This document shows positions 61,378-64,000 of a stretch of DNA of 64,000 nucleotides, one piece after another. The first letter of the stretch is position 1, and every line of letters begins with the position of its first letter. The stretch comes from Pannonibacter tanglangensis. Its GTDB lineage: Bacteria > Pseudomonadota > Alphaproteobacteria > Rhizobiales > Stappiaceae. The position numbers were made by a program, and so were the translations under genes. The notes beneath the pieces are model-generated. The model saw only the letters and a list, made by a program, of their open reading frames with translations, was not told where the DNA came from and ran no database searches. Where the stretch lies: the NCBI RefSeq assembly GCF_009915685.1, contig NZ_JAABLP010000002.1; one strand, given 5' to 3'.

Positions 61378-62352
61378 GTGCCTGCCCTCACCGTCATGCG
61401 GCTGAAAAAGCCTGTTCTCGGCCTCCTGATGGTGGCTGCCCTGGCCACTGGCCTGGCCGGGTGCCAGAGCAGCGGCACGTCCCGCGCGGCGATGGCCGGG
61501 GCGAGCGCGGCAGGCACGGCCGCCGGCGGGCCCGGCGCCGGAGCCCCGGCGCTTGCCGCCGCCGTGCAACCGGCCGCGGCCCTGCCCAGCCTGACGGTCT
61601 CCTATGCGCCGGCAGCCGCAGAACAGCGCGGCAAGTCCATGCTGGTGCTGGATGGCTCGGGCCGGGAGATCGACAGTTTCAACGCCGATGCCCCCCGATA
61701 CCCGGCCTCGCTGACCAAGATGATGACGCTTTACCTGCTGTTCGAGGCGATCGAGCGGGGCGAGCTGTCGCTGGCGAGCGAGATCCCGGTCTCGGCCCGC
61801 GCTGCCTCGCGGCCGCCGGCCCGGATCGGCGTGCCGGCCGGAACGACGGTGCGTGTCGAGGATGCGGTGCAGGCGCTGGCGGTGCGCTCCGCCAATGACA
61901 TGGCCGTGGCTGTCGCCGAGGCGGTCGCCGGATCCGAGGATGCGTTTGCCGCGCGCATGACGGCGAAGGCCCAGGCCCTGGGCATGAGCCGCACGCGGTT
62001 CGTCAATGCCTCCGGCCTCAGTGACACGCGCCAGGTGACGACCGCGCGCGACATCGCCCGGCTCGCCGGCGCGCTGCGCAGCCGCTTCCCGCAGTATCTG
62101 CCCTATTTCGGCCGGACCTCCTTCAGCTTCCAGGGCCGCGTCTTCGAGGCGACCAACAAGCTGCTTGGCCGGGTTGAGGGCGTCGACGGGCTGAAGACCG
62201 GCTATCTCTCCATGTCCGGCTACAATCTTGTCGCCACCGCCAGCCGCGGCGGGCGCCAGGTCATGGTCGTCGTGCTCGGCGGAACCACCGAAGCCGCCCG
62301 CGACCGCGAGGTCACGGAGCTGATCGAACGCTATTACGCCGGCGGCGTCTAA
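61378..62352 (+). CDS. D-alanyl-D-alanine carboxypeptidase (S11), predicted lipoprotein
   Basis: This penicillin-binding carboxypeptidase of 324 residues trims stem peptides. The GTG at 61378 follows GGAG; an ATG at 61396 is an alternative. The signal VLGLLMVAALATGLAGC ends in a lipobox Cys, so it should be lipid-anchored. This differs from the usual C-terminal amphipathic anchor, and a DacA-like C-terminal domain is missing. The active-site motifs are Ser111-x-x-Lys in SLTKMM, the SxN of RSANDMAV and KTG in LKTGYLS. It is convergent with uvrB. Confidence 0.92.
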   Translation: MPALTVMRLKKPVLGLLMVAALATGLAGCQSSGTSRAAMAGASAAGTAAGGPGAGAPALAAAVQPAAALPSLTVSYAPAAAEQRGKSMLVLDGSGREIDSFNADAPRYPASLTKMMTLYLLFEAIERGELSLASEIPVSARAASRPPARIGVPAGTTVRVEDAVQALAVRSANDMAVAVAEAVAGSEDAFAARMTAKAQALGMSRTRFVNASGLSDTRQVTTARDIARLAGALRSRFPQYLPYFGRTSFSFQGRVFEATNKLLGRVEGVDGLKTGYLSMSGYNLVATASRGGRQVMVVVLGGTTEAARDREVTELIERYYAGGV

Positions 62353-62552
62353 CATCGCCGCGCGACCGGTGACAGCCCCGCGCGACCGGCGCGGTGCCAC
62401 GCGCAGCACCGGCCGGCGCCTGCCCGGACCCTGCCCGGACCCGGCCTGCGCTGCGCCCCGCCGAGGGGCAACGGTCCCGGGCCAGACCCCGGGCGGTCAA
62501 CCGCGCGCGCCGTTCACCAACCCGAGGTACCGGCCCGAGTTACCGGCCCCAG
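62353..62552. other. Convergent gap between carboxypeptidase and uvrB
   Basis: This 200-base GC-rich gap shows a short triplicated motif, TACCGGCCC, at about 62527-62561 (at 62527, 62539 and 62551, the last running into the uvrB 3' end). I see no clear terminator. Confidence 0.4.

Positions 62553-64000
<1,448 letters not shown>

Overview
This is a GC-rich, gene-dense stretch of chromosome from an alphaproteobacterium, most likely of the order Hyphomicrobiales (Rhizobiales). The evidence is the gene order of the division and cell-wall cluster, a long-linker FtsZ, a two-piece (circularly permuted) tmRNA, an SspB of the alpha type, and DUF4169, RHH_4, DUF2065 and DUF1127 proteins. A Stappiaceae-like genus is possible, but I cannot establish that without a search. 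Nearly all of the window is ordinary core genome. I see no prophage, insertion sequence, CRISPR array, tRNA or rRNA.

Region 1 (1-18.3 kb) is the division and cell-wall (dcw) cluster on the plus strand: ftsI (3' end), murE, murF, mraY, murD, ftsW, murG, murC, murB, ddl, ftsQ, ftsA and ftsZ, followed by lpxC and bamD. Many stops and starts overlap by 1-4 bases. The genes build lipid II, flip and polymerise it at the septum, and assemble the Z-ring. LpxC and BamD add outer-membrane functions. A run of TTAACG boxes with a 12-base period lies ahead of ddl-ftsQA.

Region 2 (18.3-29.2 kb) holds DNA repair and signalling genes: recN, ligA, a triple 246-bp palindromic tandem repeat, a small GIY-YIG nuclease, a UvrD/PcrA helicase, an OmpR/EnvZ-type two-component pair and prmA with a strong terminator.

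Region 3 (29.2-39.6 kb) holds a DUF1127 protein, an aminopeptidase P, a GlcD/D-lactate-dehydrogenase-type flavoenzyme and a 1331-residue AsmA-like protein. A minus-strand block follows, read in the order ssrA (tmRNA), sspB, DUF4169, RHH_4. The tmRNA and the adaptor that hands tmRNA-tagged proteins to ClpXP are therefore neighbours. The tmRNA was identified by its tag (AANDNYAQDVALAA), its 7-bp acceptor stem and its permuted order.

Region 4 (39.8-53.4 kb) holds thyA, a periplasmic glycerophosphodiesterase, folA, an ElaA-like acetyltransferase, hflK-hflC-DUF2065-degP (membrane protein quality control, with a possible heat-shock promoter), a GGDEF-EAL protein, the divergent pair serB/miaA, a GNAT protein and an ABM-domain protein.

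Region 5 (53.4-64 kb) holds leuA with an apparent leucine-rich leader peptide, a PhzF-family protein, a GNAT-Nudix fusion, a pirin, a YadG/YadH-type ABC exporter, a lipoprotein D,D-carboxypeptidase and the 3' part of uvrB.

A family of intergenic palindromic repeats (GTCAYYCCGG ... CCGGRRTGAC) occurs at four separate places. The observations most worth following are the ssrA-sspB neighbourhood, the leuA leader, the triple repeat and the duplicated terminator pair beside leuA. I did not find a convincing wholly new system.
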